Below are positions 8,990-17,935 of a stretch of 64,000 nt of DNA, piece by piece. A model generated the notes under the pieces. The model saw only the letters and a list, made by a program, of their open reading frames with translations. It was not told where the DNA came from and made no database searches. Positions within the stretch are counted from its first letter, which is position 1. The number at the start of each line of letters is the position of its first letter. This DNA comes from Acetivibrio mesophilus (GTDB taxonomy: Bacteria; Bacillota; Clostridia; Acetivibrionales; Acetivibrionaceae): contig NZ_RLII01000010.1 in NCBI RefSeq assembly GCF_004102745.1, positions 38,119 through 102,118 of the forward strand, in the 5' to 3' direction. The translations under genes were made by a program, and so were the position numbers.

Positions 8990-10069
8990 TCATCTTTCAG
9001 TACAGCTAATGCAAGGGTCAATGGTGAGAATCAATACAGGAACGTCAGCAAGCTGACAGCCTTTCAGAGTCTCTAATAGAGCCGGAATATTTGCAAAGGT
9101 AGGAGTGCGGACTCTAACCCTGTCCAAAAACTTAGTTCCGTTTGCCTTTACATAATATAAAACCTCTCCGCGAGGCTGCTCCAAGCGGGTAAAATACTCA
9201 CCTTTGGGATTTCCCATAACCTTTACCTTAATCTCACCTTCAGGGATGAGAGCTATACACTGACGAATCAAGTCAAGTGATTGGAAGACCTCTTTGATTC
9301 TGACCGATGTTCTTGCATAGCAATCGCCGGCAGTTTCAAGGATGGGCTCCATCTTTAATCTACCGTATGCTGCATAGCCGCTTTTTCTCATATCAATATC
9401 GATACCGCTGGCTCTTGCCATAGGCCCGACTGCTCCCAGATCAAAAGCCGCTTGCTGGGAAAGCACGCCAAGGCCTTGGGTACGAAGGATTACCGAAGAA
9501 TCATTCAAAAATACCTTTGTAATCTCCGAAACTTCTTGTTCAAAGCCATCCAATATTGAATTGATTTTTTTCAGCGTTTCCGAATCTATATCTTTTCTGA
9601 CCCCTCCGATATCGCAGACAGAGAATATTACTCTTCCGCTGGTGGTCTCCTCAAATATATCCAGAATTTGCTCTCTGAGTCTCCACGAGTGCATAAACAA
9701 GCTCTCAAATCCAAGGGCATCAGCCAATAGTCCCAACCACAGCATGTGGCTGTGCAAACGGGACAGCTCTGCCCAAATAGTTCTTAAAAATTCTGCCCTC
9801 TCGGGGATTTGCACCCCCATTATGCTTTCAACCGACATGCAGTAGCCCATGCCGTGCATAAACGAGCAAATGCCGCAAATTCTTTCCGCGACATAGGTAT
9901 ACTGCTGAAAATCCTTTTTTTCTACCAGCTTTTCAAGACCTCGATGTATATATCCTATAGAGGGTATTGCCTCTACCACTGTTTCATCCTCAAGCACAAG
10001 ATCCAGATGTATGGGCTCCGGTAGAACCGGGTGTTGAGGGCCGAAGGGGATTACTGTTTCTTTGCCCAT
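8990..10069 (-). CDS. echE: Ech hydrogenase large (NiFe) subunit EchE
   Basis: The catalytic NiFe subunit, which evolves hydrogen with electrons from ferredoxin. Nickel ligands are in the L1 motif RICGIC (Cys65, Cys68) and the L2 motif DPCISC (Cys353, Cys356). The protein stops three residues after the last cysteine (TER-stop), so there is no C-terminal extension to be removed by a maturation endopeptidase, and the cluster encodes no such protease. The start overlaps the echD stop by 1 nt. The family is NuoD/49-kDa related. Confidence 0.96.
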   Translation of the reverse strand: MGKETVIPFGPQHPVLPEPIHLDLVLEDETVVEAIPSIGYIHRGLEKLVEKKDFQQYTYVAERICGICSFMHGMGYCMSVESIMGVQIPERAEFLRTIWAELSRLHSHMLWLGLLADALGFESLFMHSWRLREQILDIFEETTSGRVIFSVCDIGGVRKDIDSETLKKINSILDGFEQEVSEITKVFLNDSSVILRTQGLGVLSQQAAFDLGAVGPMARASGIDIDMRKSGYAAYGRLKMEPILETAGDCYARTSVRIKEVFQSLDLIRQCIALIPEGEIKVKVMGNPKGEYFTRLEQPRGEVLYYVKANGTKFLDRVRVRTPTFANIPALLETLKGCQLADVPVLILTIDPCISCTER

Positions 10070-10422
10070 TATTTGTCACCCTCTTTCATATTAAACGGTG
10101 TTTTTACAGATATCTTATAAAGCTTATCTTTGTAATCTGGGGTTATACCCGTTATATTTACCCCGAAAAGCTCTTTTATTTCATTTTCATATAGGAACGA
10201 ATAGGGATAAATACTGCTGATACTTTCTATCTCATCCTCGGGTCCGGCAATGAATCTAAGATTTATAAAGTCGTTGCCGCCATCAAAGGAATAACTCATC
10301 TCTATGCCGTTTTCAACGGTGGTACAGGAAATTGCCACCATACGGTGATTTGTGTTTTTAAGCCGTAGGGCATATGCCAAAAGCTCATTGGCCGATATTG
10401 TATTGATTGTTTGCTGCGCCAT
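10069..10422 (-). CDS. echD: Ech hydrogenase subunit EchD
   Basis: A 117-residue NuoC (30-kDa)-related subunit of the hydrophilic arm. The C-terminal part with YPYSFLYENEIKELFGVNITG resembles the short NuoC homologues of group 4 hydrogenases. Its role is structural, joining the large subunit to the complex. It starts 61 nt after echC and its stop overlaps the echE start. The ribosome site (AAAGTGA) is moderate. Confidence 0.88.
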   Translation of the reverse strand: MAQQTINTISANELLAYALRLKNTNHRMVAISCTTVENGIEMSYSFDGGNDFINLRFIAGPEDEIESISSIYPYSFLYENEIKELFGVNITGITPDYKDKLYKISVKTPFNMKEGDK

Positions 10423-10483
10423 TATTAATCACTTTCTTTCTTGAAAACTTCTCAATTAATTATTATTACTATTATACTCTTTT

Positions 10484-10918
10484 TTACGCTTTTTTTCTTG
10501 CAAATTTCTGCCTTTCCTCCAATATGCCGAGAGCTTTCACAACCCCATCAATTATTGCTTCAGGTCGCGCAGCACAGCCCGGTACGTAGACATCCACCGG
10601 AATAATCCTGTCGACTCCTCCGAGCACATTGTAGCATTCAGAGAAAATTCCTCCCGTTGCAGCGCATATTCCTACGGCTACAACAACCTTTGGGTTTGCC
10701 ATCTGTTCATAGAGCTGTTTTACTACCGATTTATTCTGTTCGTTGATACTGCCTGTTATGAGTAAAATGTCTGCATGCTTGGGATTGCCGGTATTTATTA
10801 CTCCAAAGCGCTCCACATCATACAATGGAGTAAGACAGGCCAATACTTCTATATCACAGCCGTTGCAACTGGAGCCGTCATAATGCAAAATCCATGGTGA
10901 TTTTTTGCTAAAGTTCAT
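10484..10918 (-). CDS. echC: Ech hydrogenase small subunit EchC
   Basis: A NuoB/PSST-type small subunit (144 residues) holding the 4Fe-4S cluster nearest the NiFe site. Cluster ligands are in SSCNGCDIE (Cys18, Cys21), VGICAATGG and VPGCAARPE. The ATG follows AAGGTGA, 9 nt after the echB stop. It sits between the membrane subunits and the hydrophilic arm, as in the standard echABCDEF order. Confidence 0.95.
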   Translation of the reverse strand: MNFSKKSPWILHYDGSSCNGCDIEVLACLTPLYDVERFGVINTGNPKHADILLITGSINEQNKSVVKQLYEQMANPKVVVAVGICAATGGIFSECYNVLGGVDRIIPVDVYVPGCAARPEAIIDGVVKALGILEERQKFARKKA

Positions 10919-10927
10919 ATTTTCACC

Positions 10928-11791
10928 TTACCTAAAAAATGATAAAATAATTAGATTAACTGATGCCAAAACTCCTGTTATAACCCAAGTTGATTTAAGT
11001 GCATGTTGCCATTTGACTCGTGCAAATGCATTGTCTATTACAATTTCCAGTAGGTATGCAATAATGCAGGCCAAAATTGCAATAAGATGGCTAACTGGTG
11101 AATTGAAGGCAAAAAACAAGTACACAAGGGTAAGTGCAATTATTGTCTCATACCAGTGGGTTATTTGTATTATTGCCAGATCTTTGCCGGAATACTCAGT
11201 TGTTATGCCTTGTACAATCTCTTGATGTCCATGATGCGACATACTTAAATCAAAGGGTGATTTTCTAAGCTTAAAAGTCAATATATATATAAGTCCCAAG
11301 AAAACTCCCGGTAAATAAACAATCGAAGGAACCCTAGCAGCAATTATATCCTTAATAAAGAAGCTCTTATCTCCGTAATACAGCCCTATAGCCGTAAGGA
11401 GAATCATTGGCTCAAAGGCCATCATTTGAAGAAGTTCCCTTTCCGAACCAACGGTGCTGTATGGGGAATTTGATGCATAACCGCCCAGTACGAAGAAGAT
11501 GGAACCTAATGTCAATGCAAAGAAAGCGAGCAGTATGTCTCCTCCCAGTAGCATTATAACCGTGGTGAAAATAACGAATATAAGGGAGATATAAACGAAA
11601 AAGCGGTGCATAGTATTAACTTCTATAGATTCCTTTTGAAAAAGCTTTAATACATCATAAAAAGGCTGCAGTACCGAAGGACCTTTCCTTCCCTGCATTC
11701 TTGCAGTTATTACTCTATCAATTCCCGTCAACAGCCCTCCGACCAATGGAGCCAGGACGATAACCGCAATGATATATATAACCAACATCAT
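10928..11791 (-). CDS. echB: Ech hydrogenase membrane subunit EchB
   Basis: A NuoH/ND1-like polytopic membrane protein (287 residues, about 8 hydrophobic segments) linking the hydrophilic arm to the ion-pumping antiporter-like subunit. The segment RMQGRKGPSVLQPFYDVLKL is the characteristic quinone-site-like NuoH loop, and ERELLQMMAFEP is the conserved acidic loop. The start ATG overlaps the echA stop by 4 nt (ATGA) after GGAGG. Confidence 0.94.
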   Translation of the reverse strand: MMLVIYIIAVIVLAPLVGGLLTGIDRVITARMQGRKGPSVLQPFYDVLKLFQKESIEVNTMHRFFVYISLIFVIFTTVIMLLGGDILLAFFALTLGSIFFVLGGYASNSPYSTVGSERELLQMMAFEPMILLTAIGLYYGDKSFFIKDIIAARVPSIVYLPGVFLGLIYILTFKLRKSPFDLSMSHHGHQEIVQGITTEYSGKDLAIIQITHWYETIIALTLVYLFFAFNSPVSHLIAILACIIAYLLEIVIDNAFARVKWQHALKSTWVITGVLASVNLIILSFFR

Positions 11792-13698
11792 TTAGTGATT
11801 CCTCCTATTAAAAGTAGTACTCCGACTAATATTATGACAATACTCAGCACATTGCTCCAAAAGGCTAATTTTTTCACGCCGAAAAAGCTTTCCATATACC
11901 AGTTGTGGAGCTTAACCTTTCGCTTTGCATGCAAAGCACCGTAGAAGCTCTCGTTGTCACCGGTATTTTCGCCAGCCATATAAACAGGTACTATTCTGCG
12001 CCGGTCACTTTTATATATTGGAATAAAGCTTATCGGCAGTATTAATAGCATACTGAGCATTATAAGCATAATATTGACATCGCTTATGCCAAGGGGCATT
12101 GATACACCTGGACCAAATAAACCCGACAAATATGGTACGAGTACGTATTCGGATATAAGAGGAAAGGTGAAGCAGGACAGCACCACAAGGACTGCATGAA
12201 TAAAAATTGGAATTTCCTCGTCTATATGAAAAGTATGCTTGATGTGGTCTTTTCTATTGGCATTGGAGACAAGCTTGCCCATCCATTTTGTCCAGTAGAA
12301 CAGTGTTGTAGCACTGCCATATCCTAAAATAATAACTGTGAGTATATTATTGGAATCAATGAAGGCCTTCATGGCAACCCATTTTGATATGAGCATGCCA
12401 AAGGGGGCTAAGAACATTCCTGCAATTCCCACAATCATATACCCGGATAGCCTTCTTGATACCTGCATCAGAATATCCATATCCTCAACATTCCGGCTTC
12501 CTATCTGGTGCTCTACAGAGCCAGCGGTCAGGAACAGAAGGGATTTGGAGATGGAGTGGAATATTAATAGCAGTATCGCGGCCCATAGCGATTCCTGTGA
12601 TCCTATACCGGCACAGGCAACTATAAGCCCTAGATTCGATATGGTTGAGTAAGCCAGAATTTTCTTCGCATCACTTTTGGAAATTGCAATAATGGAGTTT
12701 ACAAAGAACGTGACAGCTCCCAGCAGTGTAATAACTTTCCCTACGGAAGTCCCTGCAAGCAACGGAGCAAGTCTTATTAGCAGATACACGCCTGCCTTTA
12801 CCATTGTTGCCGAGTGCAGCAGTGCCGATGATGGTGTTGGTGCTACCATTGCACCGAGCAGCCAAGAGGAAAAGGGCATCTGTGCAGATTTTGTAAGGGC
12901 TGCAATACAAAGCAGAAAAACAGGGATAAGAACCATCAATTCAGGTTTCAAAACTGTCAATACCGAAAGCTCCAAGGTTTTAAAGTTCATTCCGATAAAT
13001 ACAATCGCCGATGCAAACGCAAGACCGCCGCCAAGGTTAATTGCCAATGCACGGAAGGAATTGTTTACTGCCTCTGGTGTTTTTGTATAACCAATAAGAA
13101 GATAGGAGCACAGCGATGTAAGCTCCCAGCAAAAATACATCCAGAGTAGGTTATTGCTTAAAACTAGTCCGAACATTGCAAAAAGAAAGAGGAAAATTTC
13201 TGAGAAAAAGAAGCTTTTCCTTTCTTTATATTCTTCATGATGTACGTGGTACCATTTCATATATCCGACAGTATATATGAGTATGAGACTTCCGATGCAT
13301 CCAACTATGAGAACCATTACAGCAGAAAGTCTATCGAATACAATATCTGACTGAACGTCAATACCGTGTTTTTGTGTGAATTCAAACCAGAGTATTAGGG
13401 TGGTTTGAACAGCGGCGAAAATCGATACAATATACTTTTTGTTTTTTATGCCTATGAGTATTATATATGCGGCAATAAGAACCTCAACAAAAGCTATAAT
13501 CATATCGATGGTATTCCTGTTGGCAAAGGACAAAGATATTCCGTCCTTAAAATACCGACATACAACAAATAATGTTAGTATGCCGGTAGTAAATGCACAA
13601 ACTCTTACTATTATATTTCTAACGGCATCCTTTCGAACTAAAAAAACAGCAATGGATGCCAATAACGGAAACAATACCAATATTGAAATTGTATTCAT
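11788..13698 (-). CDS. echA: Ech hydrogenase membrane subunit EchA
   Basis: A NuoL/Mrp antiporter-like subunit (636 residues, about 15 membrane segments) expected to move protons or sodium ions across the membrane when ferredoxin is oxidised. The conserved core with FFCWELTSLCSYLLIGYTK, KSAQMPFSSWLLGAM and AYSTISNLGLI is present, including Glu and Lys residues used for ion translocation in the family. It is the first gene of the operon; AAGGTGATG precedes the ATG. The complex lets the cell couple ferredoxin oxidation to hydrogen release and an ion gradient. Confidence 0.94.
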   Translation of the reverse strand: MNTISILVLFPLLASIAVFLVRKDAVRNIIVRVCAFTTGILTLFVVCRYFKDGISLSFANRNTIDMIIAFVEVLIAAYIILIGIKNKKYIVSIFAAVQTTLILWFEFTQKHGIDVQSDIVFDRLSAVMVLIVGCIGSLILIYTVGYMKWYHVHHEEYKERKSFFFSEIFLFLFAMFGLVLSNNLLWMYFCWELTSLCSYLLIGYTKTPEAVNNSFRALAINLGGGLAFASAIVFIGMNFKTLELSVLTVLKPELMVLIPVFLLCIAALTKSAQMPFSSWLLGAMVAPTPSSALLHSATMVKAGVYLLIRLAPLLAGTSVGKVITLLGAVTFFVNSIIAISKSDAKKILAYSTISNLGLIVACAGIGSQESLWAAILLLIFHSISKSLLFLTAGSVEHQIGSRNVEDMDILMQVSRRLSGYMIVGIAGMFLAPFGMLISKWVAMKAFIDSNNILTVIILGYGSATTLFYWTKWMGKLVSNANRKDHIKHTFHIDEEIPIFIHAVLVVLSCFTFPLISEYVLVPYLSGLFGPGVSMPLGISDVNIMLIMLSMLLILPISFIPIYKSDRRRIVPVYMAGENTGDNESFYGALHAKRKVKLHNWYMESFFGVKKLAFWSNVLSIVIILVGVLLLIGGITK

Positions 13699-13820
13699 AT
13701 TTCATCACCTTACACGAAATAATTACCAACAACATTTTATGCTAAATGAACCATAAAGTCATAATAGTGCCAGAAATTTAGTGTTAATAGCTGACACTAG
13801 CACTCTATAAGCATCGACCC

Positions 13821-13849
13821 ATTATAACATATCAAATTTGGGTTTGCAA
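13821..13849 (-). promoter_or_regulatory. Promoter of the ech-hyp operon
   Basis: Read on the minus strand: TTGCAA (13844-13849), 17 bp, TATAAT (13821-13826). Transcription would begin near 13814, giving a leader of about 115 nt before echA. That leader contains a 6-bp stem-loop (13779-13799, TAGTGT with ACACTA). Confidence 0.55.
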
Positions 13850-13990
13850 AAGTGAAAATGGCGATTTGAGAATTAATAAGTTGATTATTAGAGATTTAAT
13901 TAAGATATTTGGTTTAATGTCATTCAATATGCGATTTAATAATTATTACACCCAATTAGGATGCAAAATATCAGTAACGTATTAATAGAA

Positions 13991-14020
13991 AGACCACCCC
14001 GTAAATGAGGTGGCTTTTTT
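13991..14020. terminator. Terminator downstream of the small lysine-rich gene
   Basis: The stem CCACC (13994-13998) pairs with GGTGG (14009-14013), followed by C and seven T on the plus strand. Read on the minus strand it is followed by TCTTTCTATT, so it can serve the leftward gene ending at 14025. No plus-strand gene precedes it. Confidence 0.55.
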
Positions 14021-14024
14021 TATT

Positions 14025-14183
14025 TTACAGGCCGTTTTGGCACTTGCAGTTTTTATCCTTGCTCTTGTCCTTTTGCATCGATGCCCTCATGGGTTCTTTG
14101 TTTTTGTCAATCTGATCATTATAAAAAGCCGGATCATTTACACCTTCTTTTACTACATTCTTATCTCTCATCTTCTTATCCAC
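14025..14183 (-). CDS. Small lysine-rich protein of unknown function
   Basis: I do not recognise this protein. An open frame extends to 14339, but the only good ribosome site (AAAGGAGG) lies 10 nt before a GTG at 14183, giving 52 residues beginning VDKKMRDKNVV (initiator Met). It is highly charged, with a CKC motif near the end (KDKNCKCQNGL), and probably cytoplasmic. It ends at a terminator and lies downstream of the GreA-like gene in the same orientation. Confidence 0.5.
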   Translation of the reverse strand: MDKKMRDKNVVKEGVNDPAFYNDQIDKNKEPMRASMQKDKSKDKNCKCQNGL

Positions 14184-14347
14184 GGAAAGCAAGCCTCCTT
14201 TTTTAAATTGTCCGCTATTACGATATTTATCTTCTGCACATTTTAAATAAATATGTATCTTGGTTTTATCTGTTTTGCTGGCTTCACAGAATTCGAGATT
14301 TGAGAAAATCAGACAAAAAAATGGGGCTAAATGCCCCATGTTATTAA

Positions 14348-14845
14348 CTACTCAGCAACGGTATATGCTGTTGTGTCAGTTAAAATTGTTGACTTCGCGT
14401 CGGGAAGAGTAATGTCCAATATTGCATAGTGCAATACGCCCGTAGGGATCTGCACGCTAACATTGTCATTTACACTCTTGAAAAGCAGGGATCTACCTAA
14501 CGGAGAAAGGCATGAAGCACAATCAATAGAAGCATCATACTGTTTTGAGAAAGGAAGCACAATACGATACTTGTATTTTTCTGTTTCTTCGGAGTCAAAC
14601 ACTTCAACAATACTGTCTATGATTACAAAAGGACAGCTGTTAGACCCGTTTTTATCAACAGTTGCAGTACTTAAATAATTTTTGATTTGCTCCAGATAAT
14701 CTCTAAAAAACTCCTGAAAATTGATACTTTCCTTTGTCTCTTCGATATAGTGCTCATTTAAAAGTATGTCCCTTTCCTTCTCCATTTCGCTTATGTGCCA
14801 TGATAAATAGTCATACATTTCCCTGGACAATAAATTTTTATACAT
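14348..14845 (-). CDS. GreA/GreB-family C-terminal domain protein
   Basis: The C-terminal half (about 75-160) matches the FKBP-like RNA-polymerase-binding domain of GreA/GreB: IVLPF, SPLGRSLLFKSVNDNVSVQ, then IPTGVLHYAILDI. The N-terminal 70 residues form a probable helical hairpin but lack the GDLSEN-like acidic tip of true GreA, so transcript-cleavage activity is doubtful; it may be a Gfh1-like or Rnk-like polymerase-binding factor. The ATG at 14845 is 6 nt after GGGAG; an ATG two codons earlier abuts that site. Length is 165 residues. Confidence 0.7.
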   Translation of the reverse strand: MYKNLLSREMYDYLSWHISEMEKERDILLNEHYIEETKESINFQEFFRDYLEQIKNYLSTATVDKNGSNSCPFVIIDSIVEVFDSEETEKYKYRIVLPFSKQYDASIDCASCLSPLGRSLLFKSVNDNVSVQIPTGVLHYAILDITLPDAKSTILTDTTAYTVAE

Positions 14846-14905
14846 TTTCATCTCCCTTTAGCAAATTAGTGTTATTAAATGGAAAAACTCGTGATAATAG
14901 AATGA

Positions 14906-14935
14906 GGCATCCCGCAATATGAATTGCGGAACGCC
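14906..14935 (-). promoter_or_regulatory. 5'-leader hairpin of the GreA-like gene
   Basis: A 13-bp inverted repeat (11 of 13 positions paired, 4-nt loop) lies directly after the predicted transcription start of the minus-strand gene. It is not followed by a T-run on either strand, so it is more likely a leader structure (stability or regulation) than a terminator. Confidence 0.4.
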
Positions 14936-14945
14936 TATATTATAC

Positions 14946-14974
14946 ATGATAACATAAATGTAAATGTGTGTCAA
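14946..14974 (-). promoter_or_regulatory. Promoter of the GreA-like gene
   Basis: Read on the minus strand: TTGACA (14969-14974), 17 bp, TATCAT (14946-14951). The predicted start is about 14939, giving a leader of about 95 nt. The -35 element is a perfect consensus. Confidence 0.55.
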
Positions 14975-15249
14975 GAATGTATCGCATTTACATTTAATTG
15001 CTTTTTGCCAGTTAAATGGATAGTATTGAATTTAATAACATGAAGGTTGGTTTTCCAAATCCATCAAACCATACAAAATGCAGGGTATCCGATGCATTGA
15101 TTGTTTTTGATATCAATTAAAATTATAGACTGATTGGCTTATTTGTGATAAAATTAGCTTATTAAAGTTCTGTAATTCAAATTTCTTTTGACATAGGTCG
15201 AAATATTACGCAAAGATATACTATATTAATATAAATGTGAGGTATCCTT

Positions 15250-16620
15250 ATGAAGAATACTGAATTTAAAGAATTCGAAAGCAAGAAATTGGAGGAGTTG
15301 TGCGGTTTAGCAACAAAAAGTAGCTATATTGATCCTGAGCTTTTTGTTAAATATCAGGTAAAGCGCGGACTGAGAGACTTAGATGGCAAGGGCGTACTTG
15401 TGGGTTTGACGGAGATTGGGGAAGTTCATTCGTATATTATTGATGAAAATGAAATAGTACCTGTCCCGGGAAGATTGATTTACAGAGGCATAGACATTTT
15501 TGATCTGGTTGACGGCTTTATCAGTGAAGGCCGCTTTGGCTTTGAAGAAGCTACATATTTGCTTCTTTTTGGAAATTTGCCAAACAAAGAGCAGTTGAGT
15601 GAGTTTGAAAAGTTTCTTTCTTTCTACCGTCAACTTCCGGAAGAGTTTCTCAAAGATATGATTTTGAATCTGCCGGGCAAAAATATCATGAATGTGCTGG
15701 CAAGGAGTGTCCTGGCGTATTACAGCTATGACAGCAATGCGGAAGATACTTCGGTGAAAAATGTTCTAAATCAGTGTATACGTTTAATCGCATGTATGCC
15801 TACGATTGCCGTTTATGCCTATCAGGCGTTGTCCCATTACTATGACAAAAAGAGTTTGGTTATTCACACTCCAAGACCTGAGTTGAGCACTGCAGAAAAC
15901 ATCTTGCATATGCTGAGGCCTGACAGTAAATATACGAAGCTTGAGGCATCATTACTTGATCTTTCCCTTGTATTGCATGCCGAGCATGGCGGTGGTAATA
16001 ATTCATCGTTTGTGACTCATGTTGTTACTTCTTCGGGAACTGACACATACTCTGTTATTGCCGCAGCAATCGGTTCCCTTAAAGGTCCGAGACATGGTGG
16101 AGCGAATATAAAGGTTTGCGAGATGTTTGAAGATTTAAAGCAAAATGTTAAGGATGTAAAGGATGACGATGAAGTTGAGAACTACCTGATGAAGCTGTTA
16201 AATAAAGAGGCCTTTGACCGTTCAGGGCTGATTTATGGTATAGGTCATGCAGTTTATTCAATATCCGACCCTAGATGTATCCTTCTTAAGGAACAGGCAG
16301 AAAAGCTTGCTAAGGAAAAGGGGCTGGAGGACGAATTTGAACTGTATGATAGGGTAGAAAGATTGGCTCCCCAAGTCATTACAAGGGTTCGTAAGATATA
16401 TAAGGGTGTAAGTGCCAATGTAGATTTCTATTCGGGCTTTGTCTATAAAATGTTGGATCTTCCTTTGGAACTGTATACTCCGATTTTTGCTATTTCGAGA
16501 ATGGCGGGTTGGGCCGCTCACCGTATAGAGGAGATTGTTAATGCGGGAAAAATCATCAGGCCAGCATATAAGAGTGTTGCCCAAAGGCGTGACTATGTAT
16601 CCATGAAAGATCGAAAATAA
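15250..16620 (+). CDS. Citrate synthase
   Basis: Condenses acetyl-CoA and oxaloacetate to citrate, feeding the 2-oxoglutarate/glutamate branch in anaerobes. At 456 residues it is longer than usual because of an N-terminal extension of about 50 residues. Active-site segments are recognisable: LHAEHGGGNNSSF, GSLKGPRHGGAN and GIGHAVYSISDPR, with the catalytic histidines. The 2-methylcitrate synthase subfamily cannot be excluded by eye. The ATG follows TGAGGT and a terminator follows the gene, so it is probably monocistronic. Confidence 0.92.
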   Translation: MKNTEFKEFESKKLEELCGLATKSSYIDPELFVKYQVKRGLRDLDGKGVLVGLTEIGEVHSYIIDENEIVPVPGRLIYRGIDIFDLVDGFISEGRFGFEEATYLLLFGNLPNKEQLSEFEKFLSFYRQLPEEFLKDMILNLPGKNIMNVLARSVLAYYSYDSNAEDTSVKNVLNQCIRLIACMPTIAVYAYQALSHYYDKKSLVIHTPRPELSTAENILHMLRPDSKYTKLEASLLDLSLVLHAEHGGGNNSSFVTHVVTSSGTDTYSVIAAAIGSLKGPRHGGANIKVCEMFEDLKQNVKDVKDDDEVENYLMKLLNKEAFDRSGLIYGIGHAVYSISDPRCILLKEQAEKLAKEKGLEDEFELYDRVERLAPQVITRVRKIYKGVSANVDFYSGFVYKMLDLPLELYTPIFAISRMAGWAAHRIEEIVNAGKIIRPAYKSVAQRRDYVSMKDRK

Positions 16621-16642
16621 TAGACCCGTGAAAACAGTATGC

Positions 16643-16673
16643 AAAAAAGCCGCTTGGAAAAGCGGCTTTTTTT
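16643..16673. terminator. Bidirectional intrinsic terminator after citrate synthase
   Basis: An 11-bp perfect stem (AAAAGCCGCTT with AAGCGGCTTTT, loop GGAA) is followed by T residues on the plus strand and by a T-run on the minus strand. It separates the converging citrate synthase and decarboxylase genes. Confidence 0.85.
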
Positions 16674-16735
16674 AGATGGTGCAGCCATGCTGGCGCAGCC
16701 TAAAATTCACAGAGTTAGTTCATTAGGCTTGGAGT

Positions 16736-17935
16736 TTAATTCATAGTGTGTTTGCTACCTAATAAATGCTCGATGAATAGGTCAATATGTTCTTTTGTGA
16801 CATGTTGCATAATAATAATATGCGCTTTATCCCCTTCGCAAGCTAGTGACCAGTAATTGCATATAGCATCGTTTGGCCTATCAATTACAATAGTGTTTGA
16901 CCATGGATTCAAGAAGTTGTTCCAACCGATAGAATCCAATCTGGCCTTTGCATATTCGGTCACTTCCATGCACTGTTTAACATCTTGTCTGAACCCTTCT
17001 ACACCCTTGCGATTTACCTGATACCAAAGAAGTAATGAAGAAAGCCCATTGCGGCAACCGCTTATAGTAGTGTCTTTAGTACCGACATAGGAGACATCCG
17101 AATTCTCAAGGATTTTCTGAATGTATTTTTTTCGTGTGAGGAAAATACCTGCCGGCATAGGACAACCTATGAATTTATGCCCGCTGATGGCAATAGAGTC
17201 TATAGGCAGACTTTCGAAATTAAGTACCGGTCCGTCTTCCATAAACGGTACCATTCCGCCAAAAAGTGCGCCGTCATAGTGAATGTGGTACTCTTTAATA
17301 TTATGTTCTTTAAATAAGTCAACTATAGTTTTAACATTATCAATGGCGCCGGACATGGTTGTCCCTAATGTTGCAACGAGTAATACAGGTTTGTTGCCGT
17401 TTTTATGTATACGCTCAATTAACGCGTCATAATTAAACTCACCATTGGGCTGGGATGGAATTACCTCACCCGGCTTGCCCAATATCCAGGCATTCTTTTT
17501 TATACTGTAATGACTGGCCTCGGAGAAATAAAAAACCCCATCAGGATAACGTTCGCGGGCAACCAGCATCCCACAGAGGTTTCCTTCGGTGCCGCCGTTT
17601 CCTATATAACCCCAAGTTTCTTCCCATGGAAGTTTGTATACATCGGCAAAAAACTTCAAAACTTGCCGTTCTTGCTTCTTTGTGTCAATGTTGACTGTGG
17701 AAGAATAGAACGCATCACCAAGATTGTTAGGCTGCAAGTTTAGAAATTTACCTAAATCAGCGTATTCGAGGCTCAAATTAAATGGATACCCAAGATAATG
17801 CTGGTGTTTTTCATATAAATCTTCATAAATTTTATTAATCTCTTTAAGTAAATCTTCATTTTTACCGGATTCAAAACCAGTAGCAACAGAAGGATTAAGC
17901 ATTGAATCAAAAAACAAGTTTTGCTGTGTTGACAT
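16736..17935 (-). CDS. PLP-dependent histidine decarboxylase-like enzyme (group II decarboxylase)
   Basis: A fold-type I pyridoxal-phosphate enzyme of 399 residues. The PLP lysine is Lys254 in SGHKFIGCPMPAG; Asp221 in HIHYDGALFGG contacts the cofactor; GNGGTEGN (about 112-119) binds the phosphate. These features and length match PLP-dependent histidine decarboxylase of the group II family; the substrate is inferred. No transporter (histidine/histamine antiporter) is adjacent. The ribosome site is weak (GAGAGGACGGG, about 10 nt or more away). The gene stands alone between a terminator and a long intergenic region. Confidence 0.8.
   Translation of the reverse strand: MSTQQNLFFDSMLNPSVATGFESGKNEDLLKEINKIYEDLYEKHQHYLGYPFNLSLEYADLGKFLNLQPNNLGDAFYSSTVNIDTKKQERQVLKFFADVYKLPWEETWGYIGNGGTEGNLCGMLVARERYPDGVFYFSEASHYSIKKNAWILGKPGEVIPSQPNGEFNYDALIERIHKNGNKPVLLVATLGTTMSGAIDNVKTIVDLFKEHNIKEYHIHYDGALFGGMVPFMEDGPVLNFESLPIDSIAISGHKFIGCPMPAGIFLTRKKYIQKILENSDVSYVGTKDTTISGCRNGLSSLLLWYQVNRKGVEGFRQDVKQCMEVTEYAKARLDSIGWNNFLNPWSNTIVIDRPNDAICNYWSLACEGDKAHIIIMQHVTKEHIDLFIEHLLGSKHTMN

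Larger units (their letters stand above)
13699..14024. other. Intergenic region upstream of echA
   Basis: The region holds the ech promoter and leader (13699-13850), about 140 bases of AT-rich sequence with nothing recognisable, and the terminator at 13991-14020. No riboswitch or operator was recognised. Confidence 0.5.
14846..15249. other. Divergent intergenic region between GreA-like and citrate synthase genes
   Basis: The left half holds the promoter and leader hairpin of the GreA-like gene. The right half is AT-rich; a TTGACA lies at about 15188, but no -10 element is at standard spacing, so I assign no promoter to citrate synthase. Confidence 0.4.
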
